This document shows, one piece after another, positions 35,849-44,922 of a stretch of DNA of 64,000 nt (its first letter is position 1; the number at the start of each line of letters is the position of its first letter). The stretch spans positions 744,001 through 808,000 of the forward strand of contig CAWATZ010000001.1 of assembly GCA_963784995.1 (NCBI GenBank), given 5' to 3'. The translations under genes were made by a program, and so were the position numbers. The notes beneath the pieces were generated by a model. It was not told the DNA's origin, searched no databases, and saw only the letters and a program-made list of their open reading frames with translations. The stretch comes from CAWATZ01 sp963784995. Lineage in GTDB: Bacteria > Planctomycetota > Planctomycetia > Gemmatales > Gemmataceae.

Positions 35849-36396
35849 GGAACAACGACTGCTCCGCTGTTCTCTGGTTTACCCAACATCCGCTTCCTCA
35901 CTGCCAGACGTTCGTTCATGCGGGGTGGGTGATTCACGTTTAACGTGGTTCGCCCGCCCCGTACCTTTCTGCTCTCCAGGAACGCGGATTTCGGCTGGTG
36001 AAGTTAGGAAGCGAAAAAAGGCACCCCTCCTGGGGGAAGGAGGGGTGCCAGGTGCGGGATCCGGCAGGGACAGGGGGAAGCCGGTTGCAAACGAGCAGTC
36101 GAAAGGGGGACGGGGGAGTCCCCTTTTCGCTTGGTTGCTCGCTCAGGCCCGGCATCGCAGGGGGATGCGGTTGCCGGACAGTTTTACTCTTATTGCAGCT
36201 CCAGTGCCAATCGGCCCCTGGAGACCAACCCCGCTCCGCACGGTTAATCGCAACCACTCGAGGGAGCAGCAGTTACGTTCTGAAAAGATTCTCCCCAGAG
36301 GATCAGCTCCGGAAAAGGAGCGGCCCCGGGTGCCGGTCATTTCTACAAAGGATTGTAAGAACGCACACCCCACTCCTCAAACGGAGGTTCCTGCCT
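35849..36396. other. Intergenic region with two strong hairpins
   Basis: 548 bases with no supported gene. A 12-bp perfect stem lies at 36020-36049 (GGCACCCCTCCT with AGGAGGGGTGCC) next to an A6 run, and a second 12-bp stem with one G-U at 36100-36129. Either could end transcription of the subtilase unit. The plus-strand reading through here into the isomerase gene is not protein-like. Confidence 0.5.
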
Positions 36397-37668
36397 GTGT
36401 TTGCCGATCAGCTCATCCACGACCTGCACCTCGAGATCAGCGCCATTCCCCTGATCGACCCACACTCTCACATCAATCCCCACAAGCCCACGTCCCGCAC
36501 TCTCGACGACATCCTGGGCTATCACTATTACACCGAGCTGGCCCACTCGGCGGGGATGGACCAGACCCCGCTGGCCGACGATTTCCCGCCGCGCGAGCGC
36601 GTCCGGGCCATCCTGACCTATGCGGAGCGCTTCGACAACACGGTCCAGTATTCCTGGTTTGTGGAAATTGCCCGCGTCTTCCTCGGCTTCCAGGGCGACC
36701 GGCTCACCGCCAAGGACACCGACCTCCTCTGGGACTCGGCCGAGCAGCGCATGAGTCAGCCAGACTGGGAGGAGCAAGTCCTGCGGCAGTCGAACATCGA
36801 GAAGGTGTTTCTCACCAACGACTTCGACGACAACCTGGATGGCTTCAACACGGAGCGGTACGTTCCCTGTCTGCGCACCGATGACCTGGTCTTTCACCTG
36901 GACCGGCCCGAAGTGCGGCAGCGGCTGGCCCGGGCCACCGGGATCGAGGTGGGCGATGCGGCCAGCATGCGGCAGGCGGTGGGCCACTTGTTCCAGCATT
37001 TCACCCGGCATGGGGCACGGGCCTGCGCCATTTCGCTGCCGCCCGATTTCTCTCCCGCACCCGTCTCCGACGCGGAACTGGATCGGGCCTTACGCGGCCC
37101 GGCGCTCAACGACGCCGGCCAGCGGACTGTGCGTTCACGGGCGATCTTCTGGATGCTGGCCGAGCATTGCCGTGACCTGCGCCTGCCCTTTGACCTGATG
37201 ATCGGCGTCAACCGGCGGGTCTATGCGGGCGGCGTTTACCAGGGGCAAGACCTGTTCGATCAGCGCACCTCGCTGATCCAGTATGCGGCCCTGTTCAACG
37301 CCTTTCTGGAGGTGCCGTTCTGCATTTCGGTGCTGACCAGCGTGCAAAACCAGGAACTGGCCAGCTACAGCTGGATCTTCCCCAACGTCATCACCAGCGG
37401 CCACTGGTGGTACTCCAACGTCCCGGTGTACGTACGAAACGACACCCTGGCCCGGCTCCAGGCGGTGCCGAAGACCAAGCAGATCGGCTATTACAGCGAC
37501 ATGTACAAGCTGGAGTTTGGTCTGCCCAAATTCAATATGTACCGCCGCATCCTGACGGGCATCCTCGCGGACGAGTTCGTGCGGACACGGATGCTGACGG
37601 AGGAACAGGCGGTCGAACTGGCCCGGCTGCTGCTGCGCGAGAATGCCCGGCGGATCTTCCGGGTGTGA
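36397..37668 (+). CDS. Uronate isomerase family (UxaC-like amidohydrolase)
   Basis: 423 residues from GTG 36397, with GGAGG nine bases upstream; earlier codons are not conserved. The N-terminal IDPHSHINPHKPTSRTLDDI has the two metal-binding histidines of the amidohydrolase barrel as in glucuronate/galacturonate isomerase. Later motifs such as LMIGVNRRVYAGG and YSDMYKLEFGLPKFNMYRR fit the family's C-terminal part. It should interconvert a uronic acid and its keto form, or act on a related sugar acid. It is about 40 residues shorter than the classical enzymes, as many planctomycete members are. The gene after it is on the other strand. Confidence 0.8.
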   Translation: MFADQLIHDLHLEISAIPLIDPHSHINPHKPTSRTLDDILGYHYYTELAHSAGMDQTPLADDFPPRERVRAILTYAERFDNTVQYSWFVEIARVFLGFQGDRLTAKDTDLLWDSAEQRMSQPDWEEQVLRQSNIEKVFLTNDFDDNLDGFNTERYVPCLRTDDLVFHLDRPEVRQRLARATGIEVGDAASMRQAVGHLFQHFTRHGARACAISLPPDFSPAPVSDAELDRALRGPALNDAGQRTVRSRAIFWMLAEHCRDLRLPFDLMIGVNRRVYAGGVYQGQDLFDQRTSLIQYAALFNAFLEVPFCISVLTSVQNQELASYSWIFPNVITSGHWWYSNVPVYVRNDTLARLQAVPKTKQIGYYSDMYKLEFGLPKFNMYRRILTGILADEFVRTRMLTEEQAVELARLLLRENARRIFRV

Positions 37669-37677
37669 CCGTGTGGC

Positions 37678-38988
37678 TCAGCGAGAGCCCGGGCCCTGGA
37701 CACGCAACCGCAAGGTGATCATCTGCCTTAACTCAAGCAGTTTTTCCGGCGAAAGGCCATCGCGGCCGCTCTTCCAGACGATCGCGCCGTACTCGTCCAG
37801 GAGAAACACCTTGGGCAGAACGTCCACCTGAAACTGAGTCGCGACCGGACAGGGCCGGGGGCCGCTGAGCAGAGTCTGGAAGGTCATGATTTGCCGGTTG
37901 CGAGCGGCTCGCACCCGCATCTCGGACTCGGCGGGCGACCCGTCCTCGCAGGCGATGCCAATCACTTCCAGGCCGTACCGACCGAAGTCCTTTTGCAAAT
38001 CACACAGGTGCGGATTGGTCCGCTTGCAATACACACACGAACTGGACCAGAAACTGAGCAAGAGCAACCGGCCTCGGCGGTTCCGTTTGTATTCCCAGAT
38101 ATTGCCATCCAGGGTGCGCAGGGCCATGTTCTCCAGCCGCTCGCCGACCAGGGCGCAAGACGGAGCATGGGCCAGCTCATCTGAGTAGCGGTTATACGAA
38201 CCCGGGACCGCGGTTTGCGGGCCCGAAGGGTTCCGCGTGTCCACCGGCGGGGCCGGCGGATAAATGGGCGGCGGCGGTGGAATGTCAGCGGGCGCGGGGA
38301 TGCTGGCAACGGGCGCCTTCTGGAACCCACCCATGTCGGCCATCCGATCCGGAGCCACGGGCGGTTGTGCCCCCGCGCTGGGCGGCCCTGGTGGCACAGG
38401 CGGCACGATCGAGGCATCGGGCCGAATCGGTATCCCCAGCGAGGCGGCAGGGCCATTGGAGAGCGGTGCCTGGCCGGGAAGCGGTTGCGGACCCCACGGC
38501 ACGTCGCCGGGCGGGTTCCTGTCCTCGGTGAGCATGATGCAAACGTGGATGTTGGGCGGAGTGACCAGCTCGGCGCCGGCCAGGATGCGCTGTCCATCGC
38601 GGGCACGGGCGATGAGCTGGTAGTGCTTGCCCTTCTCCAGGCCGCGGATGTAGAAGAAGCCGCCCTGATCGCTTTCGGAGAAGATGGGGGCCTCGGGGGC
38701 CTTGCGTCCCTTGTCCAGGTCCACCACCTCGATCTGGGCCATCTTCAGTCCTTGATTGCTCCCCTTGGTCAGCACCTTGCCTGCCACCACGCCATCGACG
38801 CGCTGCGGCAAGTTCGGGTCCGTGGCCGCGACCGTGTTGCCGGGCGTGGCCGGGGCCGGGTCCTGGTTGTTGTTGGGCAAGCCCTTGAACGGTTTGCCCG
38901 TGTTCTCGTTCTTGTTCTTCTGAAATAGACCACAGCCCGCCAGTCCCAGGCAGAGCATCACCAAACCCACGCTCAATCGGCTGCGCAC
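37678..38988 (-). CDS. Lipoprotein with TlpA/ResA-like thioredoxin domain
   Basis: 436 residues from GTG 38988 with GGGAGG upstream. The signal sequence ends in LGLAGC, a lipobox. A carboxypeptidase-regulatory-like beta domain (about 65-155, VAGKVLTKGSNQGLKMAQIEV) is followed by a very Pro-rich spacer of about 110 residues. The thioredoxin fold (about 275-430) carries the redox pair in SSCVYCKRTNP, and DVLPKVFLLDEYG supplies the cis-proline region. It is probably a membrane-anchored periplasmic thiol-disulfide protein. It is convergent with the isomerase gene (nine bases between stops). Confidence 0.85.
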   Translation of the reverse strand: MRSRLSVGLVMLCLGLAGCGLFQKNKNENTGKPFKGLPNNNQDPAPATPGNTVAATDPNLPQRVDGVVAGKVLTKGSNQGLKMAQIEVVDLDKGRKAPEAPIFSESDQGGFFYIRGLEKGKHYQLIARARDGQRILAGAELVTPPNIHVCIMLTEDRNPPGDVPWGPQPLPGQAPLSNGPAASLGIPIRPDASIVPPVPPGPPSAGAQPPVAPDRMADMGGFQKAPVASIPAPADIPPPPPIYPPAPPVDTRNPSGPQTAVPGSYNRYSDELAHAPSCALVGERLENMALRTLDGNIWEYKRNRRGRLLLLSFWSSSCVYCKRTNPHLCDLQKDFGRYGLEVIGIACEDGSPAESEMRVRAARNRQIMTFQTLLSGPRPCPVATQFQVDVLPKVFLLDEYGAIVWKSGRDGLSPEKLLELRQMITLRLRVQGPGSR

Positions 38989-39281
38989 GGCTTGGCCTCC
39001 CAGGGAATCCCGACGGTGGAGATCCCGCACGTGTCTACCGACCTTCCGCGGACCCCCAAAGTCCGCGCGGTCGGACCGTTAACCCCCCGCCCCGGTTCCT
39101 CCCGATCCGGGCCTGGCACACGGATGAAACTGGTCTGTCTTGATCGATCGTGAGCCAAACAACTATTCCCGCCAACGGGTCGCACGTCAAGGCGGATTGC
39201 TCATCTCTGGCTGGCAGGCAGCCAACGCAGCCTCGGCAAGAACGGCAGAGGCGGCAAGGAGAACCCAGCTTCCCAGCAACT

Positions 39282-39396
39282 GCCGAGCCGCGCACGCAGC
39301 GCAGTAGCCGAGCCGCGCACGCAGCGCAGCGGAGTAAGCGGCCCTCCGGGCATCCAGAGGGCCGCTTACTCCGCTGCGCTGCGTGCGCGGCTCGGC
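39282..39396. repeat. Palindromic repeat, 40-bp perfect arms plus a partial extra arm
   Basis: Arms 39307-39346 and 39357-39396 are exact reverse complements. A 23-base copy of the start of the left arm (GCCGAGCCGCGCACGCAGCG) precedes it at 39282-39304, suggesting slippage or nested insertion. The family also occurs at 30964-31048. The surrounding 38989-39548 stretch holds no other feature I can support. Confidence 0.85.
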
Positions 39397-39548
39397 CGGC
39401 CAAAGGGGCATCGCCGGAGGACTGCTCTTGCCTGGAATCGGGCCGACACGCTATCGCGCCCTTCTTGACGGGTTGATTGGGGTTGGGTATGGTAAAAGTT
39501 TCGGTCGCATGGGACAGAGATGATTGGCAACTCCGTTTCGAGGACCAC

Positions 39549-39926
39549 ATGACCAAGGCCGAACTGAAAACCTTCGAGACCAACCTGCGAGCCCTCCATG
39601 CTCGGTTGCGGGGCGACGTGTCACACCTGACCAGCGAAGCCCTGCGAATGGGAAACAACGGCGACTTTGGTGGCGCCGCCCCCAGCGCGCCGATGCACAT
39701 GGCCGACGTGGGCACCGACAACTTCGAGCAAGAGTTCACCTTCAGCCTGCTGCAAAACCAGGAGCAGGTGCTGGAAGAGATCCACGACGCCCTGGAGCGG
39801 ATCAAGGCGGGGACGTTTGGCCGCTGCGAGGAATGCAAGTGTGCCATCCCCAAGGCCCGGCTGCAGGCCCTGCCCTACACCCGTCACTGTGTTGCCTGTG
39901 CCCGGAAAATTCAGCAAAGCCAGTAG
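39549..39926 (+). CDS. DksA/TraR-type C4 zinc-finger protein
   Basis: 125 residues. A coiled-coil N-terminal half (AELKTFETNLRALHARLRGD and later FEQEFTFSLLQNQEQVLEEI) leads to a four-cysteine zinc finger CEEC-x17-CVAC near the C-terminus. The family binds RNA polymerase through its secondary channel; only the fold is certain here. I start at ATG 39549 with GAGG upstream, since family members usually begin a few residues before AELK; ATG 39489 would add 20 residues. lspA starts nine bases downstream, so they probably share a transcript. Confidence 0.85.
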   Translation: MTKAELKTFETNLRALHARLRGDVSHLTSEALRMGNNGDFGGAAPSAPMHMADVGTDNFEQEFTFSLLQNQEQVLEEIHDALERIKAGTFGRCEECKCAIPKARLQALPYTRHCVACARKIQQSQ

Positions 39927-39934
39927 GGGTTGTC

Positions 39935-40594
39935 ATGGCGGACCGATCGTATCGCGTTTTGTTCTGGAGTCTGGCCCTGGTCGGCCTGGCGGCCGACCAG
40001 GCGAGTAAGTACGGCATTTTTGCCTGGCTGGCGAAGGCACCGGAACAAAAGTATTACTTCTTCGGTGAGAAGTATGCCGAGGACGCCCATCGCAGCTTTT
40101 CTCTGGTGGCGAAGTCCACGTCTGACCCTGCGGGCCGCATCGTGCCGCACGTCAACCACGGGGCCCTCTTTGGTTTCATGCGCGAACACGAGACCGTGGC
40201 CAACGCCGCCTTCGCCGGGATCAGCCTGCTGGCTGCCGTGGCCATCATTGGCTGGAGCATGCTGTCTTCCACCGCACGCGACCGCTGGCTCTGCGCCGCC
40301 CTGGGGTTGATCCTCGCCGGCACCCTGGGCAATCTCTACGATCGGCTGACGTTCAACGGCGTCCGCGATTTCCTGCACTGGAACTACCTGTTCGACTGGC
40401 CGGTGTTCAACGTCGCCGACTGCTGCCTGGTCTGCGGTGCGGGCCTGCTCTTGATCCAGGCGTTCCTGAGCCAGCCGGCGCAGAAGTCGGACCCCGGACC
40501 CGCTCCCGTCCCCGCGGCGCCCGGCATCGCTCCGACGGAGTTGACCAGCCAGCGGAACGGGAACTCGGCGGCGGTCAAAGCGCATCAGGGTTGA
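39935..40594 (+). CDS. lspA: Lipoprotein signal peptidase II
   Basis: 219 residues, four membrane helices. Conserved boxes are DQASK (first helix), N-HGALFG, GNLYDR, VRDFLHW and FNVADCCL. The Asp in VRDF and the Asp in NVAD are the catalytic pair. It cleaves the signal peptide of diacylglyceryl-modified prolipoproteins, such as the one encoded at 37678-38988. There is an insertion of about 30 residues after the first helix (YYFFGEKYAEDAHRSF). The C-terminal Pro/Ala tail extends past the last helix and overlaps the ybeY stop by ten bases. Confidence 0.95.
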   Translation: MADRSYRVLFWSLALVGLAADQASKYGIFAWLAKAPEQKYYFFGEKYAEDAHRSFSLVAKSTSDPAGRIVPHVNHGALFGFMREHETVANAAFAGISLLAAVAIIGWSMLSSTARDRWLCAALGLILAGTLGNLYDRLTFNGVRDFLHWNYLFDWPVFNVADCCLVCGAGLLLIQAFLSQPAQKSDPGPAPVPAAPGIAPTELTSQRNGNSAAVKAHQG

Positions 40595-41037
40595 TCTTCC
40601 GCCTCGGAAATGTCCGGCAGATTCAGCAGTTGCAGGTAATGCCGCTCTCGCTGGCGCATCGCCTGCCGATCCGCCGGGGAATGATCGTCGTGACCGCACA
40701 GGTGGAGCAGACCGTGGATGACGTACAGGGCCAGTTCCGCCTGCACGTCGTGCCCGCGCTCCTCGGCCTGAGCGCGGGCAACTTCCGCTCCAAGGACCAG
40801 CTCGCCCGCCCGCTTTTTTGCTCCCGGATCGCTGAGTGGAAAGCTCAGCACGTCGGTCGGCTCGTCGTGTTCTAGATAGCGCTTGTTCAGCTGGTGAATG
40901 GTCGGATTGTCCACGAACGCCAGGCTGATCTCGGCGTCGGCCACGGACTCGCCTTCGAGGACGGTGCGGACCACCTCGCGCATGAGCTTGCGGTCAACGG
41001 CGACGGTTTCTTGCGGGCTGGCGATGGAGATTTTCAC
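40585..41037 (-). CDS. ybeY: Endoribonuclease YbeY (16S rRNA maturation)
   Basis: 150 residues. The signature TDVLSFP (61-67) and the zinc-binding HGLLHLCGHDDH (108-119) are both present. YbeY is a metal-dependent endoribonuclease needed for 16S rRNA 3' processing and ribosome quality control. The start is ATG 41037. It is convergent with lspA, sharing ten bases at the 3' ends. The zinc motif has GHDDH in place of the commoner GYDH. Confidence 0.95.
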   Translation of the reverse strand: MKISIASPQETVAVDRKLMREVVRTVLEGESVADAEISLAFVDNPTIHQLNKRYLEHDEPTDVLSFPLSDPGAKKRAGELVLGAEVARAQAEERGHDVQAELALYVIHGLLHLCGHDDHSPADRQAMRQRERHYLQLLNLPDISEAEDQP

Positions 41038-41061
41038 GGGAGCAACCGGGGTAATCGTGGC

Positions 41062-41122
41062 GGTTCCCCCAGCCGCTTGCGGCTTAGCGCAGGTCGCTAA
41101 GCCGCAAGCGGCTCGGGGAACC
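41062..41122. repeat. Palindromic repeat, 28-bp arms with one mismatch
   Basis: Arms 41062-41089 and 41095-41122 pair (GGTTCCCC.AGCCGCTTGCGGCTTAGCG) around a five-base loop. It lies between the parA-like stop and the ybeY start on the same strand and may end transcription of the former. Confidence 0.8.
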
Positions 41123-41127
41123 GACTT

Positions 41128-42015
41128 TTACTGAACAAACACCGTGGACTGCTCCGAAACGCGATCCACGGTAATCACGCTGGCCTGGCCGCGTTCGTCC
41201 ACCTCGACGCGGGCGGACAGCACAGGGGGCGCCTCGCCAAGCACCTCACGCGCCAGGGCGGCATAATCCTCCGCGCCGTGGCAGCGGGGCGCATAGCCGA
41301 AGATCGATTGGCCAAAGCTGGGACACTCCGCAAGCTTGATGTTCCGGCGAATCCGCGTGCTGAAAATCCGGGCCTTGGCCCAGGGGGCGTTGGTGCCCCG
41401 GCTCTTGTCCAGGTACTCTTGCAGGTCCTGGACCACTTCCTGAGCCAGCCGGGTGTTGCCCTCGAACAGCGACAGCACGATGCCGGTCACCTTCAGGGCC
41501 GGGTTGATCCGCCGGGCCACCAGGGCGGTGGTTTCCAGCAGCTTTCCCATGCCGTGCAGGGCCAGGAAGTGCGGCTGCAGAGGGATGAACACCTCGTTGG
41601 CGGCCGAGAGAGCGTTGAGCGTCAGCACGCCCAGCGACGGCCCGCAGTCCATGATGACAAAGTCGAACGAGCCCTCGTCCTGCAACAGCAGGTCCCGCAG
41701 GATCACTTCCCGGCCGACAACGCCGGCCAGCTCGACCTCGGCGGCGGCCAGGTTGATGTCGGAGCCGGCCATCCACAGGTTCTCCTCGACCTTGCGGCGC
41801 ACCTCGGCCAGCGGTCGGGAGTTGACCAGCACGTCATAAATCGACGGCGACTTGCCATCCGGCTCGACGCCCAGGTGGGAGGTAGCGTGCGCCTGCGGGT
41901 CCAGGTCAAGGACGCAGACCCGCTGCCCGCACTCGGCCAGGGCCGCGGCCAGGTTGACCGCGGTTGTCGTCTTGCCCACACCGCCCTTTTGATTGATGAT
42001 CGCGATCCGTCGCAT
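41128..42015 (-). CDS. ParA/Soj-family partition ATPase
   Basis: 295 residues from ATG 42015, behind AAGAGG. It has a deviant Walker A KGGVGKTT, DLDPQAHAT (switch/Walker A'), and the Walker B region FVIMDCGPSLGVLT. This is the ParA/Soj/MinD class that forms ATP-dependent dimers on the nucleoid to position DNA or complexes. No parB follows it, so it may be an orphan ParA-like positioning ATPase. Upstream codons to 42219 are not conserved. Confidence 0.9.
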   Translation of the reverse strand: MRRIAIINQKGGVGKTTTAVNLAAALAECGQRVCVLDLDPQAHATSHLGVEPDGKSPSIYDVLVNSRPLAEVRRKVEENLWMAGSDINLAAAEVELAGVVGREVILRDLLLQDEGSFDFVIMDCGPSLGVLTLNALSAANEVFIPLQPHFLALHGMGKLLETTALVARRINPALKVTGIVLSLFEGNTRLAQEVVQDLQEYLDKSRGTNAPWAKARIFSTRIRRNIKLAECPSFGQSIFGYAPRCHGAEDYAALAREVLGEAPPVLSARVEVDERGQASVITVDRVSEQSTVFVQ

Positions 42016-42106
42016 CAGCAGATACCTCTTCAGTTCGTTTGCCAAAACTCTCCTTGTCACGAACAGCGGATTATAAACAACCAGGAGAAGGGCGCAAACC
42101 CCAAGC

Positions 42107-43060
42107 TCAATACCCCCACTCCAGATCGACCCGCCCCTCCAGCGGCCGGCCGAGTTGCCAGGCAGCCAGGTTGCGTGCCAGGCGCCGGGCGGGCTGGTCC
42201 GAGAGATTGACCGTCTCACCGCTGTAATGCGGACTGATCACCACCTGCGGCATGGTCCAGAACGGATGCTCGGCCGGCAGCGGTTCGACCGCGAACACGT
42301 CCAGCCCAGCGGCGGCAACGTGGCCCGTTCGCAAAGCATCGAGCAGGGCCGACTCCTGGGCGACGGCTCCGCGAGCAACGTTGACGCAGATCACGCCGCG
42401 CTTCATGACCGCGAACTCGACTGGCCCCAGCAGTCCCTCGGTGTGTGCCGTCAAGGGCAGCCCGATGACGACGTGATCTGCTTCCGCCAGCATGTCATGC
42501 AGTTGCCCCCGCGGATAGACCTGATCCACGTCGGGGGTGTCACGAAAGGTCCGTCGGCAGCCGACCACGCGCATCCCATAGGCCCGCGCCAGCCGGGCGA
42601 CATGCCGGCCGATGTTGCCCAGCCCGAGGATGGCCGCCGTCTTGCCGTGCAAGCAGCTCATCGTCATGGCCAGGGATCGGTCCCAGCACTGCTCCGCCTG
42701 CTGCCGCAGGGCGAGGTGGAGGTTGCGGGCCAGCAGACTCATCAAGGCCAGGGCATGCTCGGCGATGGTCGGACCGTACAGGCCCGCCAGGTTGGTCACG
42801 GTCAACCCGCGCTGGCGGGCGACCGGACAAAGCTCCTGGGGCACACCGGCCCCGGCCAGCTGAATCCAGCGCAAGCGCGGTGCGTGCTCCAGCTGGGCGA
42901 GAGAAGGCCGGCCGTAGAAGATGACGGCCTGGGGCAGAGTGGCTTCGAGTCCCTCGGAGGTTTGGCCGTCAACGAAGTCGAACTCGGGGAATCGGCTGAC
43001 CAGCTGCTCGAACAGGCCCTCCGGCAGCCAGTGCTGGACCAGGACGGTTGGCTTGCTCAT
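42107..43060 (-). CDS. D-isomer-specific 2-hydroxyacid dehydrogenase
   Basis: 317 residues. The NAD-binding Rossmann motif GLGNIGRHVARLARAYGM (about 149-166), the NVARGAVAQE segment with the catalytic Arg, AAAGLDVFAVEPLP with Glu, and the SPHYSG histidine are in the expected order. It should reduce or oxidise a 2-keto/2-hydroxy acid; the substrate is not determinable. The start is ATG 43060. It lies 22 bases downstream of the hydrolase gene on the same strand, so co-transcription is likely. Confidence 0.92.
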   Translation of the reverse strand: MSKPTVLVQHWLPEGLFEQLVSRFPEFDFVDGQTSEGLEATLPQAVIFYGRPSLAQLEHAPRLRWIQLAGAGVPQELCPVARQRGLTVTNLAGLYGPTIAEHALALMSLLARNLHLALRQQAEQCWDRSLAMTMSCLHGKTAAILGLGNIGRHVARLARAYGMRVVGCRRTFRDTPDVDQVYPRGQLHDMLAEADHVVIGLPLTAHTEGLLGPVEFAVMKRGVICVNVARGAVAQESALLDALRTGHVAAAGLDVFAVEPLPAEHPFWTMPQVVISPHYSGETVNLSDQPARRLARNLAAWQLGRPLEGRVDLEWGY

Positions 43061-43082
43061 GGATCGCTCCGCGCTGGACGCT

Positions 43083-44213
43083 TCACCGCTTCAGGACCGA
43101 CTCGAAGAAGAGATAAATCTGCTCGTTGGATTCCTCGGTGGGGCTGTGTCCTTTGCGATTGGTCATGGCGACCCGGTTACTGAATCCCAGAAGCCGATTG
43201 ACTGCAACCGCATGATTGAGGGCCCGCCAGCGCTGGGGTGGATCTTCGGAGCCGCCGGAGACCAGGAACGGCCGGGGCGCCATCAGGGCGTGCAATTCGT
43301 GCAGGTCACGGCCGGCCTCGATCAGCCGCTTGTAAGCGCCCGTGCGCGGATTGGCGTCGGTCGGGATGCCGGGCTTGCGCTCCTTGCCGGGCTCGTGACC
43401 CAGATACCACGGCTCCCAGTAATTGACGTTGGCCCGCTTCTCGTCAAAGACGATGCCGCCGTCGGACCAGACGGCGCAGGCAAACTTCTCGTACAGACAC
43501 GAAGCGAACATGGCCCATTTGCCGCCGTAGGAATGGCCGACCACGCCGACGCGCTGAGGATCGACCTCCGGCATGGACGCCAGGGCGTTGTAACAGTTGG
43601 CGGCGACGTAGGCATGGAAGGACAGGGGTTGGAGCTGAGTTTTCTCCTTGTCGGGGTAGAACGACGCTGGCGGACTCCCCAGGGACAAGGCGACAAAGCC
43701 CCGTTTGGCCAGCTGCCAGCCAAAGTCGCGCAACTTGGCTTCGCCCAGCCCGACCCCCGTTTTGGCGTCGTAGAAGACGACCAGGACGGCAGGGAATGGC
43801 CCTTTGCCGTCGGGGACCAGCAGATAAGCGTCCTCGGTGGTTCGCCCGGGAGCGACTTCCAGACGCAAGTGATACTGGGTGACGTTGTCGCGGCGTTCCT
43901 TCTCCCGCTTCTCAATCCGCGGTTTCTCGATCAGGGCCGGCCAGGGCCCCATGAAGTCCTGCCAGGTCTTGAGGATCTCCTGCCGGCGGCGCTTCCAGTC
44001 CTCCGCGTTCTTGACCGGGCTGCCATCGAGGAACTTCAAAGGCGAGCGATAGTTCCCCATGTCCCTGGCATACTCGGCGGGGGGCTGGAAGAACGGAGCC
44101 AGACGTTCCGGGGGAGTTTGCGGTTTCTCGGAACCTGCACCGCTTTTCTCCAGCGCGACGAGTAAAGTCGCCACCAACCCGGCCAGGATCAGGTAGAAAC
44201 GTCTGGTGGTCAT
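43083..44213 (-). CDS. Secreted alpha/beta hydrolase (dienelactone hydrolase/esterase-like)
   Basis: 376 residues from ATG 44213 with AAGGAG eight bases upstream. A hydrophobic N-terminal signal (FYLILAGLVATLLVALE) is followed by a helical pre-domain and the hydrolase core. The nucleophile elbow is GHSYGGKWAMFA. The Asp is probably in the VSGGSEDPPQ loop, and the His in RKGHSPTEE near the C-terminus. It resembles planctomycete acetyl-xylan-esterase/dienelactone-hydrolase-like exported enzymes. The substrate is unknown. Confidence 0.85.
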   Translation of the reverse strand: MTTRRFYLILAGLVATLLVALEKSGAGSEKPQTPPERLAPFFQPPAEYARDMGNYRSPLKFLDGSPVKNAEDWKRRRQEILKTWQDFMGPWPALIEKPRIEKREKERRDNVTQYHLRLEVAPGRTTEDAYLLVPDGKGPFPAVLVVFYDAKTGVGLGEAKLRDFGWQLAKRGFVALSLGSPPASFYPDKEKTQLQPLSFHAYVAANCYNALASMPEVDPQRVGVVGHSYGGKWAMFASCLYEKFACAVWSDGGIVFDEKRANVNYWEPWYLGHEPGKERKPGIPTDANPRTGAYKRLIEAGRDLHELHALMAPRPFLVSGGSEDPPQRWRALNHAVAVNRLLGFSNRVAMTNRKGHSPTEESNEQIYLFFESVLKR

Positions 44214-44433
44214 TCGTCTCACTCCTTCTCGGAAAGAATGCGTTCCTCGACTGCGGCAAGAGGGCAGTTGTGGTAGTTATAATAGAAGGAACGCCTGGCT
44301 CTTGTAAGCTGGGAAGCAATCAAACCAGCAACCGCCCACGCCCACTGCTGCCCGGTCTTGCCTTGGGCCACTCGCGTTCAAACGACGCGATGGGCGGTTG
44401 GTCCGGAAAGTGCCACGAAATGGAGTGCGGCGG

Positions 44434-44910
44434 GTGACAGCGGACGACATCGGGGACCGAGGCCAATGCCTGTGCTACCTGCTCATGACCCAGATCTTCC
44501 CTGGTCGCAGCACGCCCTTCTTCCGTCCTCGCTTCCTGGGTGACAAATACCCGACCTTCGACTATCTGGTGGAACTCGTCGGTAGCGAGGCGCACTTTTT
44601 CTTTGTCCAGGTGAAATCCACGAGGCAGGGCTATCGGCAGGGGAAGAAATCGAGGCGGCTGTTGGTCAACGTACGTCGAGACGACGTGCAGAGGATGGTT
44701 GCCTCGCCCATCCCGGCCTACGTCGTGGGGATCGACGAGCCTGGAAAGCTGGGCTACATTCTCTCCATGAACGAACCCAGGAAAACGGGCCTCGGCGGTC
44801 TTCCGGACAAGCATCTGCTGGACGGCGGCAACCTGGAAAAGCTCTGGCACGAAGTCCGGAACTTCTGGACGAGCCGGAACATGATGTTGGTCGGTTCTCA
44901 TTTCAGGTGA
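44434..44910 (+). CDS. DUF4365/PD-(D/E)xK-like protein, first gene of cassette 1
   Basis: 158 residues from GTG 44434, chosen because VTADDIGDRGQ matches the start of the paralogue at 62029 and GGAG lies eight bases upstream. The pattern FDYLVELV (Asp43) followed by FFFVQVKST (Gln59-Val-Lys61) is the nuclease-like D...QxK arrangement of DUF4365-type proteins. After it come a strand/helix region (RDDVQRMV) and a C-terminal LWHEVRNFWTSRNMM. The next gene starts 12 bases later, so the two should be co-transcribed. A second copy of the two-gene unit is at 62029-62969. Biochemical role unknown; a nucleic-acid or defence function is inference. Confidence 0.65.
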   Translation: MTADDIGDRGQCLCYLLMTQIFPGRSTPFFRPRFLGDKYPTFDYLVELVGSEAHFFFVQVKSTRQGYRQGKKSRRLLVNVRRDDVQRMVASPIPAYVVGIDEPGKLGYILSMNEPRKTGLGGLPDKHLLDGGNLEKLWHEVRNFWTSRNMMLVGSHFR

Positions 44911-44922
44911 GGAGGTGTACAC

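Noticed and set aside
39035..39853. 272-codon minus-strand ORF
   Set aside because: It runs through the palindromic repeat and opposite the DksA-like gene; its sequence changes character across the repeat, so it is not a gene.
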